Assembly (NCBI RefSeq): GCF_000003815.2
Contig: NC_049995.1
Span: forward strand, 11,407,248-11,471,247
Direction: 5' to 3'
DNA length: 64,000 nt
Origin: Branchiostoma floridae
Lineage: Eukaryota > Chordata > Leptocardii > Amphioxiformes > Branchiostomatidae
Shown: positions 11,840-22,834 of the stretch, one piece after another
Position numbering within the stretch: the stretch's first letter is position 1
Layout of the letters: each line of letters starts with the position of its first letter
Notes under the pieces: model-generated
What the model was told of the DNA's origin: nothing
Seen by the model: only the letters and a program-made list of their open reading frames with translations
The model's database searches: none
Translations under genes and position numbers: made by a program

Positions 11840-12084
11840 AAGGTGGTATCTCACTGCACTTGGGGCACCAGTGTGGCACTGCGGAGTTCGTTCACTGCGG
11901 CGCTGTTGTGTTATTTTTGTAAATTTTTCTATAATTCAGATATTGTGTAATATATCAAAGAATGACTTAGACGACAAAAAAAAAACACAGAAGAAAATTT
12001 GTTCTTTATCTCTGAAATCGTAGTGTAATCTTTCAAACCCCGCAGTGCCACACCAGTGCCCCAAGTGCAGTGAGATACCACCTT
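11840..12084. mobile_element. Young MITE with 45-bp inverted termini
   Basis: AAGGTGGTATCTCACTGCAC... at 11840 is matched by its inverse complement ending at 12084 over about 45 bp with only two mismatches. Total length is 245 bp and the interior is AT-rich. High arm identity suggests recent activity or hairpin gene conversion. Confidence 0.85.
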
Positions 12085-13089
12085 AAAAGAAGCTAAGTAT
12101 ATCAAAACCAAAAATGAGTTATTCAGTGTAATTCAGTGTAATTCAGTTCCTGAAAAACTTACTAAGTACTTTTATAACTGTATAGCGATGCACTATATAT
12201 GATTATATAGCAGCTGCATGAGCTGATATCTTGAGCTATGCGCACATTACAAGGGGCTTCAGGGAGATGGCTTACATTATAAACCACATTTATACATCTA
12301 AATGCTGCCTGTTGGCATAAAATATTGATTAGTCCTTGGACCACCAAGGAGACTCAAAGGTGTGTACCTGTCTGATAGGTTTTTGCCTATGGAAGAGACT
12401 AGTTAGGGAGGTTTACAGCACATTGAACTGCATTTTGAATAATATAGCACACAAAAATGTAAAACAAAAGAAGCAAAAATTTTGAAAGAAAACTATGAAT
12501 TACAGAAAAGTAAAGCATGCCATTTAAAAAAAACTACTCAGAAAATTGCACACACTTTCCTTGTATTTTTCCCCAATCCTTTGCAATTTCTTTTGAAAGG
12601 TCTGCAAAGTGACACTCTAAATGCCTTTAGCTTAATTTGTGAACTTCGCAATAGTTTTTCATTGGCAGATGAAACAAGGTGGTAGACAGGCAGAAGACAC
12701 AAAAATCATTTTGTCAGTGATTTTAATTTTGTAGTAAAGATAATAACCTCAAAAACCATGAACGTTAATCGACAGCAAAAAACTTCATGTTAACAGTATT
12801 TCATGACACAACTAAAGCAAAGGTAAACAAAATTAGGAAACAAAAGTATAAAAAAAAGCTGAACTAAGGTTGTTGCAGTTCTTAAAACATTTCAGGAAGC
12901 AGCACATAACTTTCTCATTTTCTCATTTCCTGATAGAGGACTCCCAACAGCCCTATCTAAAAGAACAATTACATAGGCAACAAGTGATCAAGCTTTAATC
13001 ACTCATACCAATGTGATTGGATAGCAATCGATATGTCACTTGTCAACTGTGCTGAGAGTATTAGAGCTAAAATACTACAAGGCAATTTG

Positions 13090-13870
13090 AAATTGGCAAC
13101 TGTGACAAAATTAAGAATTGTTCCTGTCCATGGTACTGAAATTGTTAGTAGTATGGAAAGCTATTGAAAATTTTGCCTTTCCCTGGCTGTTATACTGAAA
13201 CAATTAGAACTAAAAATACTATCAAGAATTTTCCTTTCCTTGCCCATGGTACTGAAAATGTTCTATGGAAAGCCGTTAAGCATTTTACCAGTCTTTGACT
13301 GTAATACTTAAACAATCAGAACTGTAAATACTATTAAGCATTTTCGTGTCCCTGTCCATGGTACTGAAAATGTGTCTGAGAATGAAACATTTTGTCTGTC
13401 CCTGACTATAATGCTGCAAAAATTAGAAATATCATAGATGCTATAAAAACATTTTCATGTTCCTGTCCATGGTACTGAATGTGTTAGTGCAATAGAAAGC
13501 TGTTTAATATTTTGCATTTCCCTGACTAAGATACTGCTGCAATCAGAACTATAAATCCTATCAAACATATTCCTGCCCCTGTCCATGGTACTGAAAATGT
13601 TAGTGTCATAGAAAGCTATGAATCATTTTGTCGATTCCTGACTATAATACTGCAAACATTAGAACTATCACAGATACTATACTGTCTATGGTACTGAAAG
13701 TGTTAGTGCTATTTTCTATTTTGTCTTCCCCTGATTGTAATACTGCAACAACTAAAACTAAAGATATTAAGAAAAATTTCCCAGTCTCTGTCCCTGGTGC
13801 TGGAACTATTGGTGTAATTGAGTACTATCAAATACTTTGTCAGTCCATGGTGCTGATACAACTAGCACTG
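13090..13870. repeat. Degenerate tandem array, about 112-bp monomers
   Basis: The phrase CCATGGTACTGAAAATGTTAG recurs with drift near 13129, 13244, 13357, 13468, 13583, 13687 and 13797, alternating with CCTGACTRTAATACTGCAA and ATTAGAACTATAAATACTAT. About seven units. A plus-strand open frame here (13628-13984) is a by-product of the array. Confidence 0.8.
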
Positions 13871-13911
13871 TATGAAAATGTCCAAAATCATAACACTGAG
13901 GGAATTTGTGT

Positions 13912-14136
13912 TAATGCAGGTTCACATCTATCCGAGGGTAACCTATATTCGTTGTTCCTACGAAAAACGTATTTAGGGATATAAAGTCGACGGATGGTGG
14001 TTTCAAATCAGAACATTTTGAAAACATTGCAAATTTGAAACCACTGTCCAAATAATAAGATTCAATACTCCTAAATGTGCTATTTTTAAAGACAACGGAT
14101 AAAGGTTACCCCACGGATAAAGGTGAACTAGCGTTA
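13912..14136. mobile_element. Palindromic MITE, TAACGCTAGTTCACCTTTATCC family, copy 1
   Basis: Left TAATGCAGGTTCACATCTATCC and right GGATAAAGGTGAACTAGCGTTA are inverted. Inside are ATTTAGGGATATAAAGTCGACGG and its partner. The family has four copies in this window (also 18123-18340, 37460-37681, 56941-57152), all about 210-225 bp. Confidence 0.85.
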
Positions 14137-14587
14137 AGTGAATTTCCCAAGGACCCAACTTCAGTACATATCAGGGGACCCAAACAGTCATCAGGATTGG
14201 GAATCAAACATCCTATCATTGCGCTACACAACGCCACCCCATCTTGCTTTTAATCTTACATTCATGACCACACCCTGTGCGATATCCCACCAATTCATCA
14301 TGTCTGTTATGCAATGCCTTCCCCAATAGGACCATCAGTACAGAGTACATTAAGCTCCATTCCCATGATGTTCCAGTGATATTTACCATACCTACACATG
14401 TAAGAGCGATGTAGGGGTTCTTACCCCAAGAGGGCACAGTCACGCATTGTTCCCAGATGCACTTCCTACAAACATTAATTTAGAATTTTGAAATATTCAA
14501 GATGCTTTGAAGTTCAGAGTCATTTCTCTATTCTCAATTAATCAAACTGAATAAACAGATTGTGCAGTTGCCATTGTCTTTCAACAA

Positions 14588-14976
14588 GGGCATATTGATT
14601 TGATTATATGGATGACATCGTATGCACGTAAATTTTCGGCCGTTTCCAAAAAACAAAAGTTTTCAACTATGCTTTAAATCGTACAAAGCAGCTGCCAATA
14701 TATGCCATAGATCAAGAAATATATATAAAGGAAAACATATGCTTATGACAACGTCAATGGTTAAAGAAGAAGATGTGAAAAAAAAGTAGAATCAATTGTT
14801 CAGTTTTCAATACTCAAATACCCAATGTATTTGGTCATTTTTTCAACCTCCCAGACTACTTAGATTGTATAGTGAAGGCAACTTTATTTTCTGGTCAAAC
14901 ATTTTTTATTCCCATACTTGCATCAGTTTGGGGATTCCTACAAGATGTCATCCATATAATCAAATCAACATGGCCC
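14588..14976. mobile_element. MITE with TTGATTTGATTATATGGATGACATC termini
   Basis: GGGCATATTGATTTGATTAT... at 14588 is the inverse of ...ATAATCAAATCAACATGGCCC ending 14976, about 33 bp with few mismatches. Related terminal sequence recurs at 46463 and, more weakly, near 16847. Confidence 0.75.
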
Positions 14977-15246
14977 AACGAATACACAAAATTTAGGTGC
15001 CTCTAACTTGAATGAATTTACAGCACACAGTACTTCTCTACCTATATTTCAAACAAAAGCTGGTTATCTATGAAAACATGGCTGAAAATTTCCTCCCTCA
15101 AGACTGCTGAAATTGTCCTTTATTACAAAAATCCCCATATTTACTGCAGAAAATGACCAGCTAAGATTGGATGAGTAATAGACATAAGCTGAGGCAATGG
15201 TGATAAGGGTTCTTAGCATCAAACTGTCAACATTTGTTCTTGCTTA

Positions 15247-16765
15247 GGGACCGTACGGCATTTAGCGAGGGGGGAGGGCCGGTCGCCAGGGGGGGGAGGG
15301 CCAAGCAAAAAAATATTTTGCCAGGGGGAGGGCCTAGCAGATTTTTTTTACTTGGGGGGAGGGCCAAGCAAAAAAAAAAAATAGCTTGGTCTGCCAGCAA
15401 AATATGTCCCTTAAAATCCAAGAAACGGCGTTTCAGAGGGTCAAGATTTCAAAAATTTTCTGGACCTCTGCAAGGGATCGCCCGAGGTTGGCGCTCGGGA
15501 CACAGTGAAAATGCGAAAGGGAGGGGGCGGGGCTTATGCATGACGCCCTCGAAAACCTTCTTCACGTACAGAAATGTTATTAAACTCTGTATTAGTCTGC
15601 CAGCAAAATTTACCCGTCTTATTGCCCTCAAAATGTAAGAAATGGCGTTTCAGAGCTCGAGGGTAAATATTTGCAAATTTCCCTGGATCCCTTTTGACGT
15701 GACCGGCCTCGCGCCTTTGATGACCGACATCGTGATAATGTGTTTGGGGGGATTTAATTTTGTATTTCTAAATTGAAATGCTATTAAAGTTAGCTTTGTT
15801 TGTCAGCAAAATATCTCCTCAAACTGAAGGAAATAGCTTTTAAGAGGGTCAAGATTTCAAAATTCTCCCGGACCTACCTTGCGATTCTTCGTGCCTTTGG
15901 CGCCGAACATGGTGTTCGGAACGTCGTTCTCAAAAACTTGAAACCCTCGTATTTTTTTTTCATAGAAATGTCATCTAACCAGCAAATTTTCCCATAAAAA
16001 AGCAATGCAGGAAATCGTGGCAAAAAAAGCGTGGCATTTCTAAGAGATCTCCTGCAAGTCTGCGGTCTCACGCCCGCCGGCGACCGGTCTTACCCCGCCG
16101 TGGGAAAATCAGCGTCACGCGTCGGCGCCCCCCTCCCCACTACAGTTTTGGAAGTTGAATCGTGCTGTCGTTTTGGTTTTCATTTTTCCCCCGATTTACC
16201 GTAAGTTATTACCACCACAGAACCAAGAAAAAATCCAAAATATATGTAAATTGAAAATAGTTTCCGTCAAGCCGCTCAGGCCCGCGAGCTTGCAATACGT
16301 AAATTTAGGGAGCGGAGCGCGCGCCGCTTCGTGGCGCAAATCTACTAGAAATCCAGGTACAAATGCTTTTTAGGTGTTGTTTTAATATCAAAACAATGAA
16401 ATAGCTTCTATAAAGCAAATATTTATGCCTCTATGAAGCAGATATTTATCCATCTATTAAGCAGATATTTTGAGCCATTCTGTTTTCCTTTTTTTACTAG
16501 GGGTGAGAGATCTGCTTCTCGATGAAAATCATGAAAAAGTATGACGCAAAGGACATTTCCGAATGTGGGAGCGCAGTGTTTTATTGGCGTCTTGAATATT
16601 TTTTTTCAAAGTTGATGGGAGGGGGGAGGGCCAAGCAAAAATATTTTGTCTTGGGGGGAGGGCCTAGCAAAAAAAAATTTACCTGGGGGGAGGGCCATGC
16701 AAAAATTTTTTGACCCGACCCTCTGGCGACCGGCCCTCCCCCCTCACTAAACGCCGTACGGTCCC
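15247..16765. mobile_element. 1.5-kb Harbinger-like non-autonomous element, TTA flanks
   Basis: Starts GGGACCGTACGGCATTTAGC and ends CTAAACGCCGTACGGTCCC, inverted over about 40 bp including GGGGGGAGGGCCGGTCGCCA. It is flanked by TTA on both sides (15244-15246, 16766-16768). A 3-bp TWA target site and G-rich termini fit PIF/Harbinger or ISL2EU elements. Next to each end lie tandem subterminal repeats GGGGGAGGGCCAAGCAAAAA (three per side). Inside, a unit TCTGCCAGCAAAATnTnCCC...GGCGTTTCAGAGGGTCAAGATTTC repeats three or four times (15390, 15595, 15810, 15975) with GC-rich joins. No transposase frame is present; the open frames across it are products of the G-rich repeats. Confidence 0.8.
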
Positions 16766-16836
16766 TTAATGTCCTTCAATATGACTGGTTTAGGACATTT
16801 GGGAGAAAAATTTCCATCCCTGAGGTCCGACGTAAT

Positions 16837-17060
16837 GTACATTCCATCGTATGAAATGACGTCCTCTGGGGACCCCAAACTGATGTGAGTGTGCAAATAA
16901 AAAAGTTGCCTTCGTTATGAAGTCTTCGTGGTCAGGAGGGTAGAGCAAACTATTGAACACACATAGTATGGTATGCGGAAAAATAGATTCTTAATTTTTG
17001 TTGTTTCATATCTTTTTTTACTTTGAAATCTACAATTGGTATTCTACAATATTAGTATCT
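16837..17060. repeat. Dispersed repeat shared with 46480-46710
   Basis: ATGACGTCCTCTGGGGACCCCAAA, then GTGCAAATAAAA, GTCAGGAGGGTAGA, GAACACACATAGTATGGTATGC and GGTATTCTACAATATTAGTATC. All occur in the same order at 46480-46710. Unclassified, probably a longer member of the TTGATTTGATTACATGGATGACGTC family. Confidence 0.6.
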
Positions 17061-18122
17061 GTTTTCTGGTAAAAAAAAAGACACCAGCTAGTTGCGTAAC
17101 TGTCCATTGCATAAGTCAGGAAACTGCAAAGAATTCTGAAAACCCAAACCATTCCAAATTTTCCTTTTTCTTTCAGTTTTACGCACATATTTGCAAAGTT
17201 TTGCAGCAGCTTTAAAAAAACTGACAGTACCGTACAAACATTTTTGGGACAACGGATGAAAATTGATGCACACGCACATGTCATACATACTGTAAAATGA
17301 AATGAACAATGTCCTAATTCAAAATCATACCCATTTTAGAAATTTGAGTCCAATGCAAATAGTATATTGTTAAATTAGACGGAATTTACCCTTAAAGGTG
17401 AGCAGGCTCTTAACCTGTGCTATTTGACCTTCATCTTTCCCAGTTGACCTTGTCTGTGCATAGCATGGAGGGTTGTCTGTATCGTATTAGAGTCAAGTTC
17501 AGAAGACTGCACTCAAATAGATGTCTACAATTTCCACAGTAATTTCTGCTGAGCACGTCCATTGTATGACACTGATTAGTGTGTTTAGGAAGTCAAGCAA
17601 AGAATGAATTTATGTATCTAATTCTCCTGGAGAATTACAGTTTTCCTCCATTCGTTTTGGTCATGCATGAAGAAATGAAAAATGATCAATCTTTAGGACA
17701 ATCCTTGAGGAAAAATAAAGTATTTTAAAGAGTGTATCAGGAATTGCAATTTAACAGCATCATCTGTTCAAGGATCAATGTGGAAATAGTTTAAAAATTG
17801 TACCAAACAGTTTCTTCATTTGCAAAAGAATGTCTTACAAAGTTAAGTTTTGTTTTGTCTCACTTGACTTTCATTCAATCTTCATATGTTGTAGATTGAT
17901 GTAACAAGGATATTCTATACTTTTGCATTAAACACAAGCACTTCAAGTTCAATGCGATGTTCCAACTGCAATATGTCATATTGCGCAGTGTGCAACCTGG
18001 GTTTAAAATCAAGTTGCGCAAGCTAAATGTAGTTAAGTTTGCAAGTGTGCATCTAGAGCACTGTACATCAAAAGAACCACCATAAACCTGTGTGTAGACA
18101 TAGATAATATGTAGAAGTAGAA

Positions 18123-18340
18123 GTTAGTTCACCTTTATTAGCGATGTAGCCTTTATCCGTTCTTTTTTTAATGGGGTATTTAGGGATGTCAAGTTGACGG
18201 AGGGTGGTTTTTAAATACAATATTTTCAAAGTATTGCTGTGTCATATAAGAACAGATCTAGGTTACCACAATTTTTCAAAGTTTTGCAGTTATGATATAG
18301 CAACGGATATATGTTAACCCCACGGATAAAGGTGAACTTA
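18123..18340. mobile_element. Palindromic MITE, TAACGCTAGTTCACC family, copy 2
   Basis: TAGTTCACCTTTATTAGCG at the left pairs with CCCCACGGATAAAGGTGAAC at the right. It contains ATTTAGGGATGTCAAGTTGACGG. It ends only about 43 bp inside the intron from the Rim zinc-finger exon donor at 18383. Confidence 0.8.
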
Positions 18341-18383
18341 CGGAACAAATATCATGTAGAAGTAGAAGAATAAGACTGCTTAC

Positions 18384-18594
18384 CTTATTAGAACGTAACG
18401 TGACCTTCCCCCCACACCTGGCGCACACCTTCAGCTCACAGTACACGCAGGTGTGCCCCACCCCGTCCGCAAACTTCGTCTTGTGACAGATCTCGCAGAC
18501 CGCGCCCGAGTCCACGTTCCCGTACGATTGCTTCTTCTCCTCCCCCAGTTCCTTCACGGCTTGCTCGTAGTTGGCGAACTCGTCCTTGAGGCGC
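18384..18594 (-). CDS. RIMS: RIM (Rab3-interacting active-zone protein) exon: Rab-binding helix and first part of zinc finger
   Basis: RIM proteins sit at the presynaptic active zone. They bind Rab3 on synaptic vesicles and Munc13 through the N-terminal Rab-binding/zinc-finger module. Translated on the minus strand, this 211-bp exon gives RLKDEFANYEQAVKELGEE (second Rab-binding helix). It then shows Cys pairs CEIC, CVYC and CARC around the block ICHKTKFADG and ends CGGKVTLRSNK, almost residue for residue the vertebrate RIM finger. The fourth Cys pair is in the next exon, so the finger is split by an intron. The 3' end is a clear donor (AATAAG|GTAAGC at 18384/18383) in phase 0. The 5' end is taken at TGTTTCAG|GCGCC (18595/18594), leaving one base of the preceding Arg codon. 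The frame stays open upstream of this acceptor to about 18738, so the true 5' boundary is less certain than the 3' one. The exon is much richer in CpG than its surroundings. Identification is very secure; orthology to a single pro-orthologue of RIMS1/RIMS2 is inferred. Confidence 0.95.
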
Positions 18595-18738
18595 CTGAAA
18601 CAGCACGAGACAGCGGACATGAAATAAAACATCACGCTGGCGTTGTTTTTCTCTGGAGGTTGGAGACCACTGGTCTCCACCAGTAGGATGTTGTTCTTTA
18701 TCTTGTGCTTCACTTTGGTCTCCATCTTGGTTTCTTCT
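18595..18738 (-). other. Possible 5' extension or alternative first exon of Rim
   Basis: The Rim reading frame stays open upstream of the chosen acceptor. It has an in-frame ATG at 18723-18725 (AAGATGG, strong Kozak form) about 43 codons before the exon. The frame is finally closed by a TGA just upstream of a second AG acceptor (CTAACTTTACAG, exon would start near 18738). The extension begins METKVKHKIKN and would give a RIM that starts without the first Rab-binding helix. It shows no clear match to vertebrate RIM and is less CpG-rich than the exon proper, so chance openness is possible. Confidence 0.3.
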
Positions 18739-18744
18739 GTAAAG

Positions 18745-19375
18745 TTAGTTCAGTTCTGTTCGAGAATCAACACAGTTCAATTCTCTTCATAACATGAAGT
18801 TTCACAGTTAAATCCATGTAGATCTCAGTCATCTTTTCTACAGCAATGTTCCTGTGAAGCTTGTTCAGTTCTGCACAGCATAATGCAGGACAACACAATT
18901 CAGATCTTTTCACAGCGTGGTAAAAGTGCCCAAAAGTATAGTATTAGTCGTCAGAAATAAAGCCAAGTTATCTGTTTCTTCTGCTGTATGTGAATGTAGT
19001 TCAGTTCAGTTCTGTTCTGTCCTGTTATTTTCTGTTCTGTTCTAGTTCAGCCAAATTCAGTCCTTAACACCATGGTGAAGTGTCTGAAACTATTGTTCTC
19101 AGAGTGAACTCCACGTAATTCAGTTTCTTATGCTGTACTGCTCCTGTGAATTCAGTTCAGTACTGTTCTATTCTGTTCTAGTTGAACACAATAAAGTTCT
19201 CTTCAAACCTCGGTGAAGTAGAAGTATTGTTCAAAGCGATAAATCCATATACAGCATTTTCTTTTATAGCCTTGCTCCTTAGAATCTAGTTCAGTTCTTG
19301 TTTTCTTCACACCACAAGGACGTGTCTAAAAGTATTGTTCTCTGCGTTCTATTCACATTTAGCACTTCAGTCAAA
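18745..19375. repeat. Degenerate tandem array, about 120-140-bp monomers, next to the Rim exon
   Basis: Words TTCAGTTCTGTTCTAGTT, CTCTTCAnACCnnGGTGAAGTGTCTnAAAnTATTGTTCTC and TTTCTTnTGCTGTnCTGCTCCTGTGAAT recur in order about four times with heavy drift. Reads as CT/TTC-rich on this strand. It lies immediately upstream of the Rim exon in gene orientation. Confidence 0.65.
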
Positions 19376-20454
19376 GCTCAATCAAAATCAAAGCACAAAG
19401 TTTAATCAATATCAGAGTACGTGATTCTATTTCCTGCTCTAAAACTTAGTTCCAGTAGTTGTAATTCACCTCAGTCCATACCACTCCCTATCCAGTTTAC
19501 ACCAGTTTCACCCAGTTCTAACAAAAATCAAATGTCACTTACAAAATTGTAAAATCAATGTTGAAAAGTCTTAGTGTGCAGACTTCTGGACTACTTTGGT
19601 TCAATATTAGAGAATGGAATACTCCAATCAAGTTACAGACATAAGAAATGGCTGCCACGATTCGCCACTATTCAGTTAAGCAAGAAGGATAACCAGATAT
19701 TTTGTAGTAATTGAAGTAATAACTTCTTGGGACTTAGGATTTAGATGCAACTGAAGCCAGTAGAAACCTATAGTAAGCAAATATGCTATACAACCTGTAA
19801 GTACCTCAAATTTCTACTAAAATATTATGGAAATACCCTACTATCATCTATAAATAAAATCTTAGAGAAGCCTAAAGTACAATTCCAAGAGTTAATGCCA
19901 GTATTAGATTGTTGTGTTGCAAAGTTCTTTTAACTAACTTTCCTGTCTCTGACTAAGTGTAAGGTTTGATGCTATAAAATTGTATGAAAACAAGAAATCC
20001 TCTCAGCAATATCTTTTCTCTACATTGTCACTTCCACTCCAGCAGTTCTCTTTGACTAGTAGCAGAAGCACACACATCCACTGCTCCAGTATGAATTAGT
20101 ACAGTCAGCAAAGATTCAGCCTTCACAGAAGATGTATTTCCTATCCAACTCAGGTGAAAATTCCAAGAGTCACGATGAAGAAGAATTCCAAGTCTACTTT
20201 TCACTGTACTTTCTTTCTACACTAAAAGACAGCATGGCTAATAAATTGCAGAGTTCAGACAAATGCTAGCATGAAATTCCAATTCCGCTTTCCTCCCTCC
20301 AATCCAATGCCACATTCCAGGTGGAGAGAAATATCAATCCCAGATGAATTCCAAGCTTTCCGACCACCAATTTCTTCCAGTTCCTAAACAAGCAGAAATG
20401 GCTGCATGCTGTACTATCCCAAAGCTCAGACGTTATGAGTTAACACAGACACAG

Positions 20455-20830
20455 GTGTCGAGAGATTCCCGCGCAATCTTGGCACGAAAATCGGCAGCGA
20501 GCCCAGCTGAAGCCGCTTTCCCTCCCGTCACGATGCAGCTCCTGCCGCCAGATTTAATCGCGATCACCGACAATAAAGAACGCTATTCCCGCTCGCTTTA
20601 CACTCCCCAAATAATGTAGCCGTTGCTGGATTGGCTCCTGTGCTAGCTCAGTTGTGCCTCCTATAGCCAACGCGTTCCCTGCCTGCTAGATTATAAGGTG
20701 CCTTCCCCGAATGGTTTAAGCCAAATCATGAATATTGCAGGTCCCCCGTCTCGATCAATCTCCCGCCCGAAACCTAGGCGTGCCCCAAACTATAACGTGC
20801 CCCGCGGGAAGTAGAGCTAACAAAGCTCAC
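20455..20830. promoter_or_regulatory. CpG-rich patch, possible promoter region
   Basis: A dense run of CpGs (for example CCCGCGCAATC, ATCGCGATCACCGAC, CCCGCGGGAAG) stands out in AT-rich flanks 2 kb upstream of the visible Rim zinc-finger exon. On the minus strand there is a CCAAT-type word (GAGCCAATCC, about 20630) and a TATAAT-like word (about 20692). Position and composition fit a promoter or 5' exon of Rim, but no splice-competent coding exon was recognised. An open frame on the plus strand (20344-20619) matches nothing known to me. Confidence 0.3.
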
Positions 20831-22424
20831 GGCTAATAACGTTCCACTGATAAAATCAGAGCAAGGCATTTTGGCTACCTTACTTATATGACGTTATTTT
20901 AGAATTGATTGAATCATTTAACATAGAGATATCACGTTGAAATTACCTCAAAAACATTTCTCAAATGTGTATTGTTTTAGCAAACTACAATTTATAAGTC
21001 CTTACAATTACATTTTTCCATAAAAAACATATGGCAATACCAATTCAACTTGCTGGCTCTTGGATTTACAAATAAAGCTTGCCTTGGAACAAGGAAACAG
21101 TACATTTGAGAATTAATAATAACTATTCAATTATGACTATGACTTGGTGCAAACAATTCCAGATAGCAAATACAGTCAGATATTTCTTCCCATCATCTTC
21201 ACTTGCTTCAGTTTTACCTAATACTAAAAGGTCTACCTTTAAAAAGAAACAAGGATATGAATTGCTGGTGCCAATCGAATTCCACCGATATCATTATCAA
21301 GCTCCAACGGTTTATGCAATGTAAGTGGTATAAGAGGCGCCTATAGGGGTGAATGCTGCACTTTACCGTCAAGAAAAGATCACCACAATTCTCTGAATTT
21401 TACTGATAAGAAAACTGGGTGTAATCAATCTGGCGTATCGTCCCAGCAGGAAATTGCGTCAGGTATACCTTAAATCCATGGGAGATAGGCCCTACGTACC
21501 CCGCCCACTGGACGTATTAATGTCGGGAGTATCGACTCACACGATACTTCATGTGAACAACCGCAGCCTATAAATCATAGATTCCACAGGAAGTTTCAAG
21601 TCCGTGGAGGATAGCACATTATTTCAAAGACGATTTGATACAGTGTCATAGCTTAAAACATCCGCCTGCAATCTGCAATTTCCAAAAAACAATCCATGGT
21701 TGTCAGGAAAGATATCGAAAATATGATTGATTTTGAAATTTTTAGGCTCCTTATCTTAAATATATCCTGCACAGCATACAAAAGCTCATTGTAAAATATT
21801 TGTCAACAATTGTATGCAAACAGACATAAGAATTCAAGAGTGACATTACAATTCTACCATATAATACCCTTTTTTTTTCCTCATCCTCATTAAAGAGTTG
21901 AGACATAACATTTGAGGTGTATTTCTGGGCTTGACAAGAAACTTGACACACTTTTTCTGAAAGCCCAATACACAATCTTCACCACCAAGATTTACAAAAA
22001 GAGCCGCCTAAGACATACCAGCATAAATTGAAACTGATGACGTAAACGTCAACCAGCAATGTTTATATAATAGACACACTTAGTAATTGACTATAGACAA
22101 TCGATAGCCGTCAGTCACAAGAGCTTTGATACAACATCCTTCAGAATACTAAGGACCCTCGCGGCGCCGATTACAATTCTTTACCAGGAGGTGCTTTAAT
22201 GAATGTTCTATAAAAATGCGGGGGTTGATAGTGATTGGCAGAGATGATACCATTAAAGTAATTTACGTTCACTGGGTTAAGTTTCTGCTCAAGTTATCAC
22301 CTTTATTCTATATCCAAGATTTTGATAAATTTTAGATCAACGGCACAATCTTACTCTTAAGTGTTTCTAAAAAAAAGGCTACTACAATGTACATGAAGAT
22401 GAGCCAATTTGTAACATGCTAGCT

Positions 22425-22770
22425 AGCTTTGTGCTAGTGACATCGTGTAGCACAACTGTTTGGCCCAGACCCCAGAGGTCCTGGGTTTGAAACCCCTGAC
22501 AAGCCATGATGTTGTGCCCATGCATGGATAAGGCACTTAACATGCATGATTTTCCTTGCCTCACTTGGCAAAAATGAGTAGCTAGCTTTGGTCAGGGAAA
22601 CCCCTCCGATAGGATGTTAAATAGGAGCCTTACGTGTTTGAAGAGAGAGCCACACCTCGTGCACATTTAAGGACCCACTGCATTTATCTAAAAGAGTAGG
22701 GGCCTTTCTGGTATGAGTGGTTTTAACCCTACATGTATACATGGCCACACCTGGGGCAATTTCTGTCATA
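22425..22770 (+). mobile_element. tRNA-like SINE copy
   Basis: GTGTAGCACAACTGTTTGGCCCAGACC...CCTGGGTTTGAAACCCC resembles a tRNA-type A/B box promoter head. The shared body TAGGATGTTAAATAGGAGCC...GTGTTTGAAGAGAGAGCCACACCTCG follows. The body recurs at 57290 and 57928 (plus), at 31085 and 35355 (minus) and, weakly, at 49485. Confidence 0.5.
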
Positions 22771-22834
22771 TTGAGGTCACTAGGTGCTGTATCCAGGCTA
22801 CCATTACAGACCCTTCCAGTTTAGCTCTATTTGC

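Larger units (their letters stand above)
3803..18383 (-). other. Rim intron splitting the zinc finger (14.6 kb, phase 0)
   Basis: The intron is bounded by a GTAAGC donor and a pyrimidine-rich TTCCACAG acceptor. It separates the third and fourth Cys pairs of the FYVE-like finger. It carries the transposons and tandem array listed separately. I saw no other coding exon in it. AT-rich stretches 3803-5930, 6030-7120, 9830-10110 and 12090-13090 hold nothing I can name. Confidence 0.9.

Noticed and set aside
15234-15638. 134-codon Gly/Arg/Lys-rich frame
   Set aside because: Produced by GGGGGAGGGCC subterminal repeats of a transposon.
20344-20619. 91-codon plus-strand open frame in the CpG-rich patch
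   Set aside because: No recognisable family and no matching splice sites seen; CpG-rich sequence has few stops by composition.
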